Assembly: GCA_003024985.2 (NCBI GenBank)
Contig: PXIH01S0015770.1
Strand: one strand, 5' to 3'
Origin: Euperipatoides rowelli
Lineage: Eukaryota; Onychophora; Udeonychophora; Euonychophora; Peripatopsidae
Length of the DNA: 10,003 nucleotides
Positions 1-9,079 of the stretch are shown here, one piece after another. The position numbers and the translations under genes were made by a program. The notes beneath the pieces were generated by a model. That model saw nothing but the letters and a program-made list of their open reading frames with translations. It was not told the DNA's origin and made no database searches. The first letter of the stretch is position 1. Each line of letters starts with the position of its first letter.

Positions 1-421
1 GGCTATGTGCATGGTAAAAACCTACCAATATTGTAGTGGGGAGTTAGTTTTAGGAATAGAAGGCAGAGATAAACATACAAGTCCATACACATACAGTAGA
101 TACATTTTATAAAAAATTGAATTTGTCGTAAGAATTACGACAGCGCGACCGCTCGTAGGTTAAAAATAAATCCTTTTCCTTAAGAGCAGACTTTTTATAT
201 CCACAGATTCTTTTGTGCACAAACATTTCTGTCAAAATGTTATTAAAAAATGACAAAATTCATTGCCATCTATCTACACTATATTTTAGTTTATTGAAAC
301 CTACTGTATCTTTCAGGACATGTTCTGACTTTTTTATTATTAGCATGAACTGTAGTCTACATAATATTTGCCGCCTAAGTTAATTATGATAATTTCTGTT
401 AAGTTTTTTTAAAAAAATCAG
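1..421. other. AT-rich non-coding DNA, probably LIN37 intron or flank
   Basis: No exon, RNA gene or recognisable element is visible. The only structure is a small perfect hairpin, TGTCGTAA (124-131) / TTACGACA (135-142) with a GAA loop, followed by a short GC-rich patch GCGCGACCGC. No LIN37 N-terminal exon was found here on the plus strand. Confidence 0.6.
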
Positions 422-436
422 CCCTTCATCCCACGC
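422..436 (+). repeat. Left terminal inverted repeat of the piggyBac-like element
   Basis: CCCTTCAT followed by CCCACGC. The first eight bases match the right terminus in inverted orientation, and CCCA/ACCA follows in both. The flanking four bases are TCAG at 418-421, where TTAA would be expected. Confidence 0.5.
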
Positions 437-463
437 TAAATAAGTGTAACTATGTCACACAGG

Positions 464-482
464 TTGGGTCTGAGAGACCCAA
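464..482. repeat. Subterminal palindrome, left end
   Basis: Perfect 8-bp arms TTGGGTCT (464-471) and AGACCCAA (475-482) around a 3-base centre. It begins 42 bases inside the left terminus. Subterminal palindromes occur in piggyBac-type elements and may be transposase contact sites; that role is inferred. Confidence 0.6.
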
Positions 483-484
483 GT

Positions 485-1959
485 AGATATGAACCACTTA
501 AAATGAATAAATGATTGCTAAAACTTAATATAAATATTTAAATTTACTTTAATACAGATTAGGAAATAATATTTTTCACAATAGAAAGAAAGAATAGGTC
601 ACTGAAAAAGACAAAACATCACAAAGTTGGTCATAATTGATTAAGGGGAGAGACAGGGTCGGAAATGACAAAAATGCTTCAAATTTTCAAAAAAAAAATT
701 TTTTGTTTATTTCAATAGTTTTATTCTTTAATTTTATTATAAAATCAATGGCAATTAAAAAATATTAATATTTATGCTCAAAAATAGATATTTACTGAGC
801 CTATATAGTAAAATAATTTTAAAATTTTAAAGAAAAGCCTGTGTAAAAATGTCGTAACTGTCAGCCTAATAACTCAGCTATTCTTTGTGATAAAGACAAG
901 CGATTTGCTTTGAGAAATAAAAAAAAGCGTCCTATTGGAATAAATATCGTAATTTATTCTATTTTGTCAATTTCAACCAGTATATTGAGGTTTCTAATTG
1001 CTACTGTAGTTTGTAAACAAACATCTATAAATCTGGCAAAATGATTTGTTGACTCTTCACATGATCACAACTGACGAATCAAAATTCGATAGATGTCATA
1101 GGAGATTTAAATGAAATTTAATTGATGTCACTAGAGACAATGCCTACTGTTACTGATCAATCTCAATTCAATATTAGTGAAGCCTTCCCACAATTCCTAC
1201 CGTACCACGCTGCAAGATTTAAATAGCATTTTATTGCACAAATTATAGGAAAGATTCACGGTAAAAGAAAGTTTTCATTTATTTTTGATTTCATTATCAT
1301 TATTAATTAATTATAGTTTAAGAACAACATTAAGTTTAGCTCAATTGGTGTTTTGTCTTTTGTTTGCCCTATTTTGCAGACAATTTTTTAATTATGGTAC
1401 TTTTTATTTGATTTGACCTACAGTAGTCCAATAAAACATAGTTTTAAATTTCTGAACACTATTTATTTATTTAATTTAAAATATAAACCTTTGATATTGT
1501 TTAATGCACAACTGATTTTTTTTTCTTTTTGAAATCCAATTTTTTAAAATTTGCAATAAAAACCATTACTTTTCTTTAGCAAACTCNTTCTCACTTGTAT
1601 TTTTAATTTTATTATTGCTTTCACAAAATTAAAATATGTAATCTTAATTCATTAATAGTTTTGTTCAGTGTTTGTTGATTTTTAAAAATCTTGGTATGCA
1701 GTATTTTGAAAAGAAAAAAAAAATGTTCATAATTCAGGTCTAAATGAAAATGTTTTAAAATAAAATTTGCTTCAGCATTAGAAATTATTAATTGTAAACA
1801 CTGACATTGCAAAAAAAAAAATACCATATCTTTTTCAAGATGCACAGGTTATATATGGCTTAAAAAAATAAAATAAAGAAAAAAAAAAAAAAAAGGTCTA
1901 GGCCTACTAGTGTTATAAAATATACTACTTTATTGCAATAAAATATTTCATATGAAGCT
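485..1959. other. AT-rich interior of the element, no gene seen
   Basis: No frame with recognisable protein features occurs on either strand. In particular, no transposase Cys-rich C-terminus is readable on the minus strand at 485-700, where the 3' part of the gene would be expected. An A16 run (1879-1894) precedes a TAGGCCTA word. An assembly gap base (N) lies at 1587. The longest open frame (1621-1845, minus) is Phe/Leu/Lys/Asn-rich and looks non-coding. Confidence 0.6.
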
Positions 1960-3232
1960 GGCACCTTTTAAGTTTATAGCTAGTTTTTATAGTTGTTATT
2001 TTCCTTAACAAATTTCAGCCCGTTTGGACAATAATTTGATTCCAAGATTTTCATCCCCATAAGGATCTAAAATTTTCAAGATGGTGGTCATTTTTAAAAA
2101 AAGCAATGATAGAATATTTTTTTTACTTTGAGTCTTCTCATCATGTGTAATAATTATACCAAATTATAGGATTCTGGCTCCAAAACTTCATAGAAACAGT
2201 ACATTTTACTTGGTGTCAGCAACAATATTTTCTGAAAATTCATTTTTTTTTTTTTTTTTTTTTGCTTAGGCCTATTCTTAGGCAAGAAAGGAAATTTACT
2301 ATAGAAACTAATTAGCTAGAATTTGGCAGGGATGTTCCCCAATGTATTATCTGTGTTTTGTCATATCATTTTGGGGATATCTGTATTTGTTTTTTTAATA
2401 TGAATCATTGGAATTAATCTAATTTTTTACATAAAATATTTTTCAAATTTGAAAGTATGCAATTTTTTTAATTTACAGAATATTAAAAATCCGCTATGAC
2501 AAAGCACAAAGGCACTCTTATAGTTTAATCCTACCAAATTTTCAGCCTGTTTGAACAATAATTTTATTCCAAGATTTTCATCCTCGCAAGGGTCTAAAAA
2601 TATTCTAGATAGTGGCCATTTTTCAAAAGCAATGTACAGTATGATGGGAATTTTTTTTTTTTTTTGATTTTAAGTCTTCTCTGTGTAATAATTGTACCAA
2701 ATTATAGGGCTCTGTCTCCTAAACGTAATAGAAAAAGTACATTTTACTTAGTGTCAACTTCATTTTCATTTTCTGAAAATTAAATTTTTTTGCTTATACC
2801 TTTTGCAAGAAAGAAAATTTACTATAGAAAGCAGTTAACTAGAAAGCTAAAATTTGACAGGGATGCTCCTCAATGAATTATCTACGCTTTGTCATAGCAT
2901 TTTGGGGATATCTATTTTTTTTTATGAATTTTTAATCATTAGAATTAATCTTGTTTTTTTACATAAAATAGTTTTCAAATTTGAATGTACACCATTTTTT
3001 TAAATAAACAATATTAAAAATCCGCTATGACAAAGCGCAAAGGCACTCTTAAAGATTATCCCTACCAAATTTCAGCCTATTTGGACTTAATGCCTTTTCA
3101 AGATTTTCATCCCCGTAAGGGTCTAAAAATTTTCAAGATGGTGGTCATTTCTTAAAAACGAAATGCATGATGGGAATTATTTTGGGGATTTTAAGTTTTC
3201 TCTTTAAGAGTAACAATTGTGCAAAATTATAG
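1960..3232. repeat. Degenerate tandem repeat of about 530 bp, 2.4 copies
   Basis: Copy 1 spans about 1960-2510, copy 2 2511-3041 and copy 3 (truncated) 3042-3232. Anchor words recur in the same order: TTCAGCC at 2014, 2541 and 3071; CAAGATTTTCATCC; AAATTATAG; and ATCCGCTATGACAAAGC in copies 1 and 2 (the G of its GCTATGAC core is at 2493 and 3024). Copy 1 carries a T21 run (2243-2263) that is much shorter in copy 2. Copy boundaries are set at the GGCACTCTTA word and copy 1's left edge is approximate. I do not recognise the family. It may be a local satellite or a tandemly inserted non-autonomous element. Confidence 0.85.
2886..3036. repeat. 13-bp inverted repeat inside the 530-bp unit
   Basis: GCTTTGTCATAGC (2886-2898) and GCTATGACAAAGC (3024-3036) are perfect reverse complements 125 bases apart. 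In copy 1 the left arm has decayed (2355-2367) while the right arm (2493-2505) is intact. The arms could fold as a long hairpin, or could be the ends of a small inserted element. Confidence 0.7.
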
Positions 3233-4296
3233 CTTTTTACCATAAATAGTGTAAATTTTAGTTTTCTGACTAGCTTCTCCACTTAACACGGGACCATTTA
3301 TTTTTCTGGAATGATACTCAGGGACCAAGTTATTTTTCAAACAAATTGAAAAATTTTATGTGTGCTATTTTTAAAATTTGACTGTTCTCTTGGTTTTAGA
3401 AAAAAGTGTAAGGAATCAAGTTTGTTCAAATTGAATGCTCTATCATCGTAACTTTTTTTTTTTTCAAAAATATTTACAAGGGACCATGTAAAAGCGATTT
3501 AATGTGACACTTTCATTTTTTTTTTTAGAAATTGATGCCAAAAAGTTAATACCGTAGTTATTATAAAATGATTATTTTTACTAGTAGAATATAATAAGAT
3601 ATCCTTTAGGAACATTTTTGAAACTATACATAAATTTCAAAATGCTGATCTTAGGCCTGTAAGGGGGAGGGGGGGGGGGGGTTTCAGATGAAAATTTCTA
3701 AACCTAGGCTATATAATATTTTTTTCATTTCTTGAAGTTTTGTTCATAATATTCCTTAAAATTATTTATTGTGTGATATCTATTTGTTTCCTCAACTAAT
3801 AAATTAATTATTTCTGGAGGAAAAACTGACAAAAAAATAATCAATTTCTAATGCCCTTCTAAAATCAGTAATTGAACCAGAGAATCGTCACTTTCAAGAT
3901 TTTCTAATTATTCGAGTATTTCTCACCATATTTAAAAAAATTGTGACGTAAATTATTTTATATTATTTTGCTTGACAAATTACTGTCTAAAAATTACTAA
4001 AAAAAATTACTAGTCTTTAGCTGCTAATTATTATACTGTTATTATTATTTGATGCTAAATACTGATTGAATGAAATTGAAAAAAAAAAAAATGTAATAAT
4101 ATTTAATTTTTTAGTGTCCCTCCAAAACCTTTGTTTGCTTCTACGTAATGAATATTTGAAGTTTTTATTATTATTATTTATTTATAGACAAATGATTCAA
4201 AACCTTTTAGTAAAGTTATACGACAAAAGTATTACATAAAAAGTTGAGAGATTCTAACTTTATCTGGCTAAAAAATAAAATAAAAAAAAATAAAAA
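3233..4296. other. AT-rich interior of the element, no gene seen
   Basis: There are no coding features. Visible structure is limited to three GGGACCA words (3291, 3321 and 3480), a G13 run (3669-3681), many A/T runs and a TTA/TTTA-rich patch near 4165-4185. Confidence 0.6.
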
Positions 4297-4738
4297 ATGA
4301 AAAGTTTACTTAGCTTTTACAGAAGGTTTTCTTATAGCAGCATATATTTTTTTTTGGTTCAAATTGTAAAGACATCTAGATGTGACGTAAGCAAATTATT
4401 TTTTATCTAAAACAGTAGCTAATATTTTTTTCTCGCTGCAAGGAAAATAGAAAACTACTAAGTTTGGGCAGAAAATTGCGAGTCGGTCTTTCTCAAACAT
4501 TATAAACATATGAAAAGTTTACTTAGCTTTTATGAAAGATTTTCTTATGGCAGCATATACTTTTTTTTGGTTCAAATTGTAAAGACGTCATCTAGATGTG
4601 ACTTAAGCAAATTATTTTCGAGCTAGCTAATATTGTTTTCTCGCAGAAAGGAAAATAGAAAACTACTAAGTTTGAGCAGAAAATTGCGGCGTTGGTCTTT
4701 CTCAAACATTACTAACAGGCAGAAAATTGCGCCGCTGG
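4297..4738. repeat. 213-bp tandem duplication plus a short third partial copy
   Basis: Two long direct copies lie at 4297-4509 and 4510-4717. Each begins ATGAAAAGTTTACTTAGCTT. They share blocks such as GGTTCAAATTGTAAAGAC, GGAAAATAGAAAACTACTAA and GGTCTTTCTCAAACATTA. A 21-base remnant (4718-4738, with GCAGAAAATTGCG) repeats the 3' part of the unit. The copies differ by small indels and substitutions. The array ends inside the putative transposase fragment. No coding capacity is conserved between the copies. Confidence 0.88.
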
Positions 4739-4858
4739 TACAATGAGTGTTAAATCAGGATCAACATCTGAATTGTCTTTCATTACCGTATCTGATTCCT
4801 GTAGCATTTGATGCACTAACTTAACATGCTCTGGATTATTTAAGTCAGATTTTTCCAT
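4715..4858 (-). pseudogene. Possible piggyBac transposase N-terminal fragment
   Basis: A 48-codon frame starts at ATG 4858-4856 (A at -3 and G at +4, a good start context) and stops at TAG 4714-4712. It begins MEKSDLNNPEHVK and has an acidic middle around ESDTVMKDNSDVDPD. Many piggyBac transposases start with a short helix followed by an Asp/Ser/Glu-rich stretch such as this, before the catalytic domain. The resemblance is in style and composition, not in a diagnostic motif. It lies about 430 bases from the element's right end and points inward, where a transposase start belongs. The last residues (about PAAQFSAC) run into a third partial copy of the adjacent tandem repeat, so the gene is cut there. 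The frame is open upstream to 5134, but that part is Phe/Leu/Cys-rich and looks like translated AT-rich leader. Confidence 0.4.
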
Positions 4859-4944
4859 TTTATACTTAAAAGTTAAAAGTTCATTTGAATAAACAATATA
4901 ACAATTAACTTTAACGATATTAAAAAAAAACGTGTTTGCATGGG

Positions 4945-4963
4945 TTGGGTTTGTCGGACCCAA
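4945..4963. repeat. Third GGGT/ACCC palindrome inside the element
   Basis: Arms TTGGGT (4945-4950) and ACCCAA (4958-4963) with a 7-base loop. It shares the TTGGGT/ACCCAA core with the left subterminal palindrome. It lies between the right terminus and the putative transposase start, in what would be the 5' untranslated or first-intron part. Confidence 0.45.
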
Positions 4964-5258
4964 TTCAAATTTTATTGTTAAAGAATTAGATATTCTTGTA
5001 CAATACAAACAAATAATTACAGCCATATAAAAACACAAAACAAAGAAAACAAATCGTAAATAACATATTTTTAAACACAATGCAACGAAACACAATAGAA
5101 AAATCATAATAATTAAACTAGATACTTCAAACAAGAGGAGAAAACATGATTAGAAACTGAATGACAGAGACCACTGTGGCTGTTATTGGAAATAATCAAG
5201 TTACGGTACTGCAATAGTGCAATCAATAACAAATTTCTAGAAATATTGTATGTGAACA

Positions 5259-5275
5259 TGGGTCACAGAGACCCA
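5259..5275. repeat. Subterminal palindrome, right end
   Basis: Arms TGGGTC (5259-5264) and GACCCA (5270-5275) around ACAGA, 17 bases inside the right terminus. It shares the GGGTC/GACCC core with the left-end palindrome at 464-482. Confidence 0.6.
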
Positions 5276-5296
5276 GCCCATGGTATGAAGGGTTAA
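5276..5296 (-). repeat. Right terminal inverted repeat plus TTAA target site
   Basis: On the minus strand, TTAA (5296-5293) is followed by CCCTTCATACCATGGGC. TTAA followed by CCC is the usual junction of a piggyBac-family end. This end is better preserved than the left one. Confidence 0.6.
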
Positions 5297-5539
5297 GGAA
5301 AAAAATGCACATTTATAAAGAGGGAATTGTTATATGCTATATTCACCAATTTCAAATAATAATTTAAAGAAATATTTTTTTTTGCAAAATACAAAATAAA
5401 ATATAATAAACACATCCCTTAGTTATGTGACTTTTTTCCCCAACACATCAACCACTAACATTTGTTTATTGACATATTGTTAAGTGCTGGAATTTATTTA
5501 TTTTTAATTATTTCTATAGCAATTCTATATTATTTGCAG

Positions 5540-5727
5540 ATACATACGTGATGAAGCTGTTTGACCGGAGTGTGGATTTGGCGCAATTTGGAGATAATAC
5601 TCCACTCTATCCAATTTGCAGAGCTTGGATGAGAAATCAACCTCATAATCGCAACTTGGCGCCTAGATCACGATCCCCTTCTCCTGAACCTGATACTCTT
5701 GTTGGTAGCGGGGATGAGGATATTATG
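5540..5727 (+). CDS. LIN37: Internal exon of LIN37 (MuvB/DREAM complex subunit) containing the CRAW motif
   Basis: LIN37 is a nuclear subunit of the MuvB core (with LIN9, LIN52, LIN54 and RBBP4). MuvB joins p130/p107 and E2F-DP to form DREAM, which represses cell-cycle genes in quiescence. The exon translates as 62 codons after a split first codon. It opens [16 protein letters not shown], continues [13 protein letters not shown] (Cys-Arg-Ala-Trp codons at 5617-5628), then an Arg/Ser/Pro-rich linker and an acidic end, GSGDEDIM. The CRAW segment is the family signature and is known to contact the RBBP4/LIN9 part of MuvB. The acceptor is TTTGCAG ending at 5539. The exon starts with AT, completing an Asn codon in phase 1, which matches the Asn-Thr-Tyr-Val of vertebrate LIN37. 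The donor is ATG|GTACAT at 5727/5728, phase 0, placed where the family continues into a Leu-Pro-Pro stretch. The frame stays open through the intron to a stop at 5848-5850. The ATG at 5551 is internal and not the true start. The donor is not a strong consensus and is inferred. No other LIN37 exon is visible here. Confidence 0.93.
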
Positions 5728-8700
5728 GTACATCAATATTATTTTTTCATTTTTAGAATGTTGACTAAAGATTTAAGCAATTTGTGCATCTTCACTAGAC
5801 TACTTATGACAAATCAAATATTTACAATATTATTTAATTTTTCCTTTTGATTCAACAACCAATCAATTGCTATAATTACTGATATATCTAGAAATGTTAT
5901 TTTCAGCAAAAGATGTCCATAATAGCTCACATTAAATATGTTATTCAAGTATTGCAGTTTGCTTGATAAACTAATGTGACATTTAACTTAAATTTTCTGA
6001 TATAGTTTTAATGAAAGTTTATTAACCCAATGTTGAAGAGCTCCAGTACAATCCAGAGTAGTTTTCATTAGCAAAATTGACTAACTCTTATCAAGTTTGA
6101 CTTTAAGAAAATATACTAGATGGTACTGCAATCAGTCTCGTTTTTAGCAATATATTTTAAAAGAGTGGTAATTTAGCTTTAAAACAAGCCATTACACATG
6201 TTTGTAAGTGGCAAAGAAATTAGTTTCTTTTTTTTACATCTTAAATTTACTATAATGAATCTTTTTTTTAAAGAGGACATTAACTCATCTGAAATTTCAA
6301 GAATCAAAACAATTTTGATGTCATTTCTTTACTAACTACATTTTATGATGTGAAAGCTATTCTAATACTTTTAAGTACTTTCATATAATTTTGTTGAATC
6401 AATTGACATTCTTGCTCTACAACTTGTAAATGTTAGTTTTAAAAGGCCTATTTTTAAGTAACATTGGTGGGTTGAATTAATTCAACTTGTACAGCCACTA
6501 GGAATTATTGCAGTATCAACTGTTGCACCAGAGCAAAGGGATTTCTACCTGTTTAAAACTAGAAATCTAAACCTCTCTAGATCTTTCCAAACATTGTTAA
6601 TCAAGTACTTAAATTTTTCATTGGTCATCCATCTCTTTGTAGAGAACTATCAGATAAGCAATAATATGTCTGCAATTTTGAGACCCAACACCCCACTAAC
6701 TTCTTTAAAAATAACATATGCTAATTTCTTGGTTCCATTTGTATAAGGCATAAGTTCACTGTGAATCCTATTTTATGATGACTTGAAGTATTAGTTTTGA
6801 CAGCTTTGTTGCATCTTTTCATTATAATTGTCACTGCTCTAATGATAGACTTTAATTCAAATTCAACTTTTATGAATAAGTTCTAATGTTGGACTCATTA
6901 ATTATCATTTAGGATTGTTATTGATTGGATTTAGGCTACAGCATTTATCAGTTTGGGATAAGCTCACATATCAATCAATTATATCAGAATGAACATTTAT
7001 TGTAATTAAAATTAATGGGCCAATAAATGCCAAGAGGTTTATTGTATGACTATAAGACATATAGTAGATTTACAGTAACATTATTAATTTAAAACCAAAC
7101 ACATATAAAACTTATATACATATAATTTCAACGTCCGGAGATGTAACTGAAGATTTGGGGGGGGGGGGGATATAGTGTCTAGGCTGTAGAGCTAGTTGTT
7201 GATCGTCGATTCATTGACAGGATGGCAAACGGATTAACGGAGTTAAGTGGTAAATTTCTCAGCGGAAGTCAGTTTTGATAAGGAATTCCTTTGTTGCAAC
7301 TCAAGTGGGATATATGGTTAAGATAGTATAATTTGATGCGACTAGGCCTAGTTCATGCGGAGTCGAAAATGTTTCTTGAAACAGACTGCAGAAATATGTA
7401 GAGATTATTACACCAGGTTTCATGTGATTATGACGTTCAGATCTAGAATTGCATTGATTGGTCAAAATCTTGTTTCAATTGTAGCAATATCAGCTTTGCT
7501 GGTTTTATGATTCCTAGATTAACAATTTCTGAAGAAAAGTTATAAAACAGCTTAGCTCTTGCCGGCGTAGAATTTTCACTATATGCTGAAATATATTCAA
7601 ATGTATTTTATACGGTTAGATGGCTCCTAGATGTTCAATTGATGAAATGAAATATCAAAGCATTCAAGACATTATTTTAGTTTTGATTCTAAATTGGTTA
7701 AAAGTAAGAAGACAAAAGATGATTAATAATAGGAAATTTTCTATATGAAAGGATATACTGTACATTATGTAGTGCGGTAGCACAAGAATTTATCTTTGAG
7801 GCCATTGCTATTTCTAGTATTATTGGCGACTTGGTTGATAATATTTTAATTAAAATTAGTTAATCTGATGATACTAAATTAAGGTGTAGATTTAACAATA
7901 TGGAGTAAGTATTATTGTTACAGGCAGGAATTGACAACCATCCTATATTAGTCAGGGCCTTAAATATTTTCAACATTTGTCCCGTATCCTTATTAACTAT
8001 GCGATGCTATATTTCCCATATAATGTCGAATACTTTTGTAGCAATGTAATTTTACTATGCAAAATATCCTGAAACAATAGCNTGCATCATGAAAAATGAA
8101 ACAAAATCATAACAAAAGCATCCATCCAAATTTTAAATTTAACCATTGATCGTGAGTGCTATTTGATAACTCCTGATTTTAGACTAGAGGGAAACATGAA
8201 TTAGTACATATCCAACTCGTTTATATTCATTCATGCTTTGTGACTACATCTCAGGAAAATTACAATCGTAATAGTTATTCTTGATCACTCAAAATAAATT
8301 ATTGAAATAGTTCATTTTAATTGTATCTTTGCTATTTTGGTTTTTTAGTAATACTGTAAAAGTGGTTTTTTTTTTTTTTTTTTTTAAATTGATGAGAAAA
8401 AATATTGTATAAATATTTTTTTAATTTTTTTTTTTATTAAATTATAAATATTACTATTTTACAATAGTATTGTCTTAGCCTACTAGTTTTTTTGTCACCA
8501 ATTGTTATAAATATTAGAGGCTAAGTACAGTTTCATTTTTCTCTCTCTCCCTGTAAAGAAGTAATGTAAAACCAAATAAATAAATAAATAAACATTCTTT
8601 TAATGAATGAATTTAAAAACAAATTATTTTTTCAAGCAAAACATTCTAATGAATTTTATCTAAAAAAATAACATATTTCTAGTTAATAGAAATATAAAAT

Positions 8701-8797
8701 GAACTAAATATAGTATTTACGTCCATTGTTTATATAAAAAAAATATTCTACAATCAATTATATTAATCCTTTCCCTGTACAGCATTGGGCCCATATT
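5728..8797. other. LIN37 intron, largely unique AT-rich sequence
   Basis: No later LIN37 exon is readable on the plus strand; the Pro-rich linker and the Trp/Arg-rich C-terminal helix of the family are absent. The stretch is less rich in homopolymers than the left half. It holds a perfect 16-bp palindrome GTTGAATTAATTCAAC (6471-6486), a G13 run (7157-7169), a locally more GC-rich patch (about 7135-7440), a T20 run (8366-8385) and an AAAT microsatellite (8574-8592). An N lies at 8082. Confidence 0.65.
8574..8592 (+). repeat. (AAAT)4 microsatellite, possible retroposon tail
   Basis: Four AAAT units plus AAA, preceded by CTCTCTCTCCCTGTAAAG and ATGTAAAACC. Short tandem tails of this kind often end LINE or SINE copies, but no body of such an element is recognisable upstream. 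Confidence 0.6.
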
Positions 8798-9079
8798 TTA
8801 ACCCTCAGCTGACAATATTTTTTTTTTTAAACTATGTTTATAATTACTGTAAATAAACATTTTAAATGGAACAAATTTATTTTTATTCACAAAATATAAA
8901 AATCACATTTTTTTTTTTCAAAAAATTCTTTTGAATTTTAAATTTTAAAACATGGGATTACGCAGACCAGTGTTGCAGTCTTTACAATAATCACTTTCAG
9001 AATTGCTTGAAACTTCACTATTATCTGAACTACTGTATTCACTTGGAATATGTTTCATCACTGAATGAATCTGTTTCAT
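8798..9079 (-). mobile_element. Possible 3' end of a second piggyBac-type relic
   Basis: TTAA (8798-8801) is followed by CCCTCAGCTGAC, a piggyBac-style terminus different from that of the 422-5292 element. Read on the minus strand toward this end, there is a short frame with a C-x2-C motif (8945-9079), then AATAAA words around 8880-8890, then the terminus. This is the order expected at a transposon 3' end. No matching opposite end (AGGGTTAA) was found to the right, so the element is truncated or extends past the window. The evidence is weak. Confidence 0.3.
8945..9079 (-). pseudogene. Short Ser/Asp/Glu-rich frame ending in a C-x2-C motif
   Basis: A 44-codon frame opens at ATG 9079-9077 and stops at TAA 8947-8945. 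It contains MKHIPSEYSSSDNSEVS, an acidic/serine stretch, and ends DYCKDCNTGLRNPMF. The YCxxCN-x-GL pattern loosely recalls the end of the Cys-rich C-terminal domain of piggyBac transposases, although later cysteines would be missing. A second frame starting at ATG 9119-9117 is also acidic (NPDETDSFSDE) and ends at TGA 9041-9039 in a different phase, so an old frameshift is possible. It could instead be chance coding in AT-rich DNA or an exon of an unrelated gene. Confidence 0.25.

Larger units (their letters stand above)
422..5292 (-). mobile_element. Decayed piggyBac-like DNA transposon, non-autonomous, in the LIN37 upstream intron
   Basis: The two ends form short inverted repeats. The left end reads CCCTTCATCCCACGC (422-436). 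The reverse complement of the right end reads CCCTTCATACCATGGGC (5292-5276). The right end directly abuts TTAA (5293-5296), the target duplicated by piggyBac elements, whose termini commonly start CCC. The left flank is TCAG instead of TTAA, so it is mutated or the two ends are not a pair. Palindromes of the GGGTC/GACCC type lie just inside both ends. A minus-strand acidic frame near the right end looks like a transposase N-terminus, which would make 5292 the 5' end. No DDD catalytic core or Cys-rich C-terminus is visible, so the copy could not move itself. The alternative is two unrelated solo ends that happen to flank other repeats. Confidence 0.5.

Noticed and set aside
1621-1845. Minus-strand open frame of 74 codons
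   Set aside because: Composition is Phe/Leu/Asn/Lys/His-rich, as expected from translating A/T runs. No domain, splice context or start context supports it.
4595-4708. Short minus-strand frames within the 213-bp repeat starting MFEKD
   Set aside because: The two repeat copies translate differently after the first five residues because of indels, so no coding sequence is conserved.
4297-4738. CRISPR-like array
   Set aside because: Two long degenerate head-to-tail copies without short repeats or unique spacers, in animal intronic DNA.
4859-5134. Hydrophobic N-terminal extension of the minus-strand frame, resembling membrane segments
   Set aside because: The Phe/Leu/Cys/Ile richness comes from AT-rich triplets. 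It crosses a palindrome (4945-4963) and precedes a better start at 4858, so it is more likely untranslated leader than a membrane protein.
5728-5850. Extension of the LIN37 coding frame to the stop at 5848
   Set aside because: After GTACAT the translation becomes Phe/Leu/Ile-rich and loses similarity to LIN37; a splice donor at 5727/5728 explains it better.
6022-6028. TTAACCC word as another piggyBac end
   Set aside because: No inverted partner, palindrome or coding trace nearby; the 7-mer alone is expected by chance.
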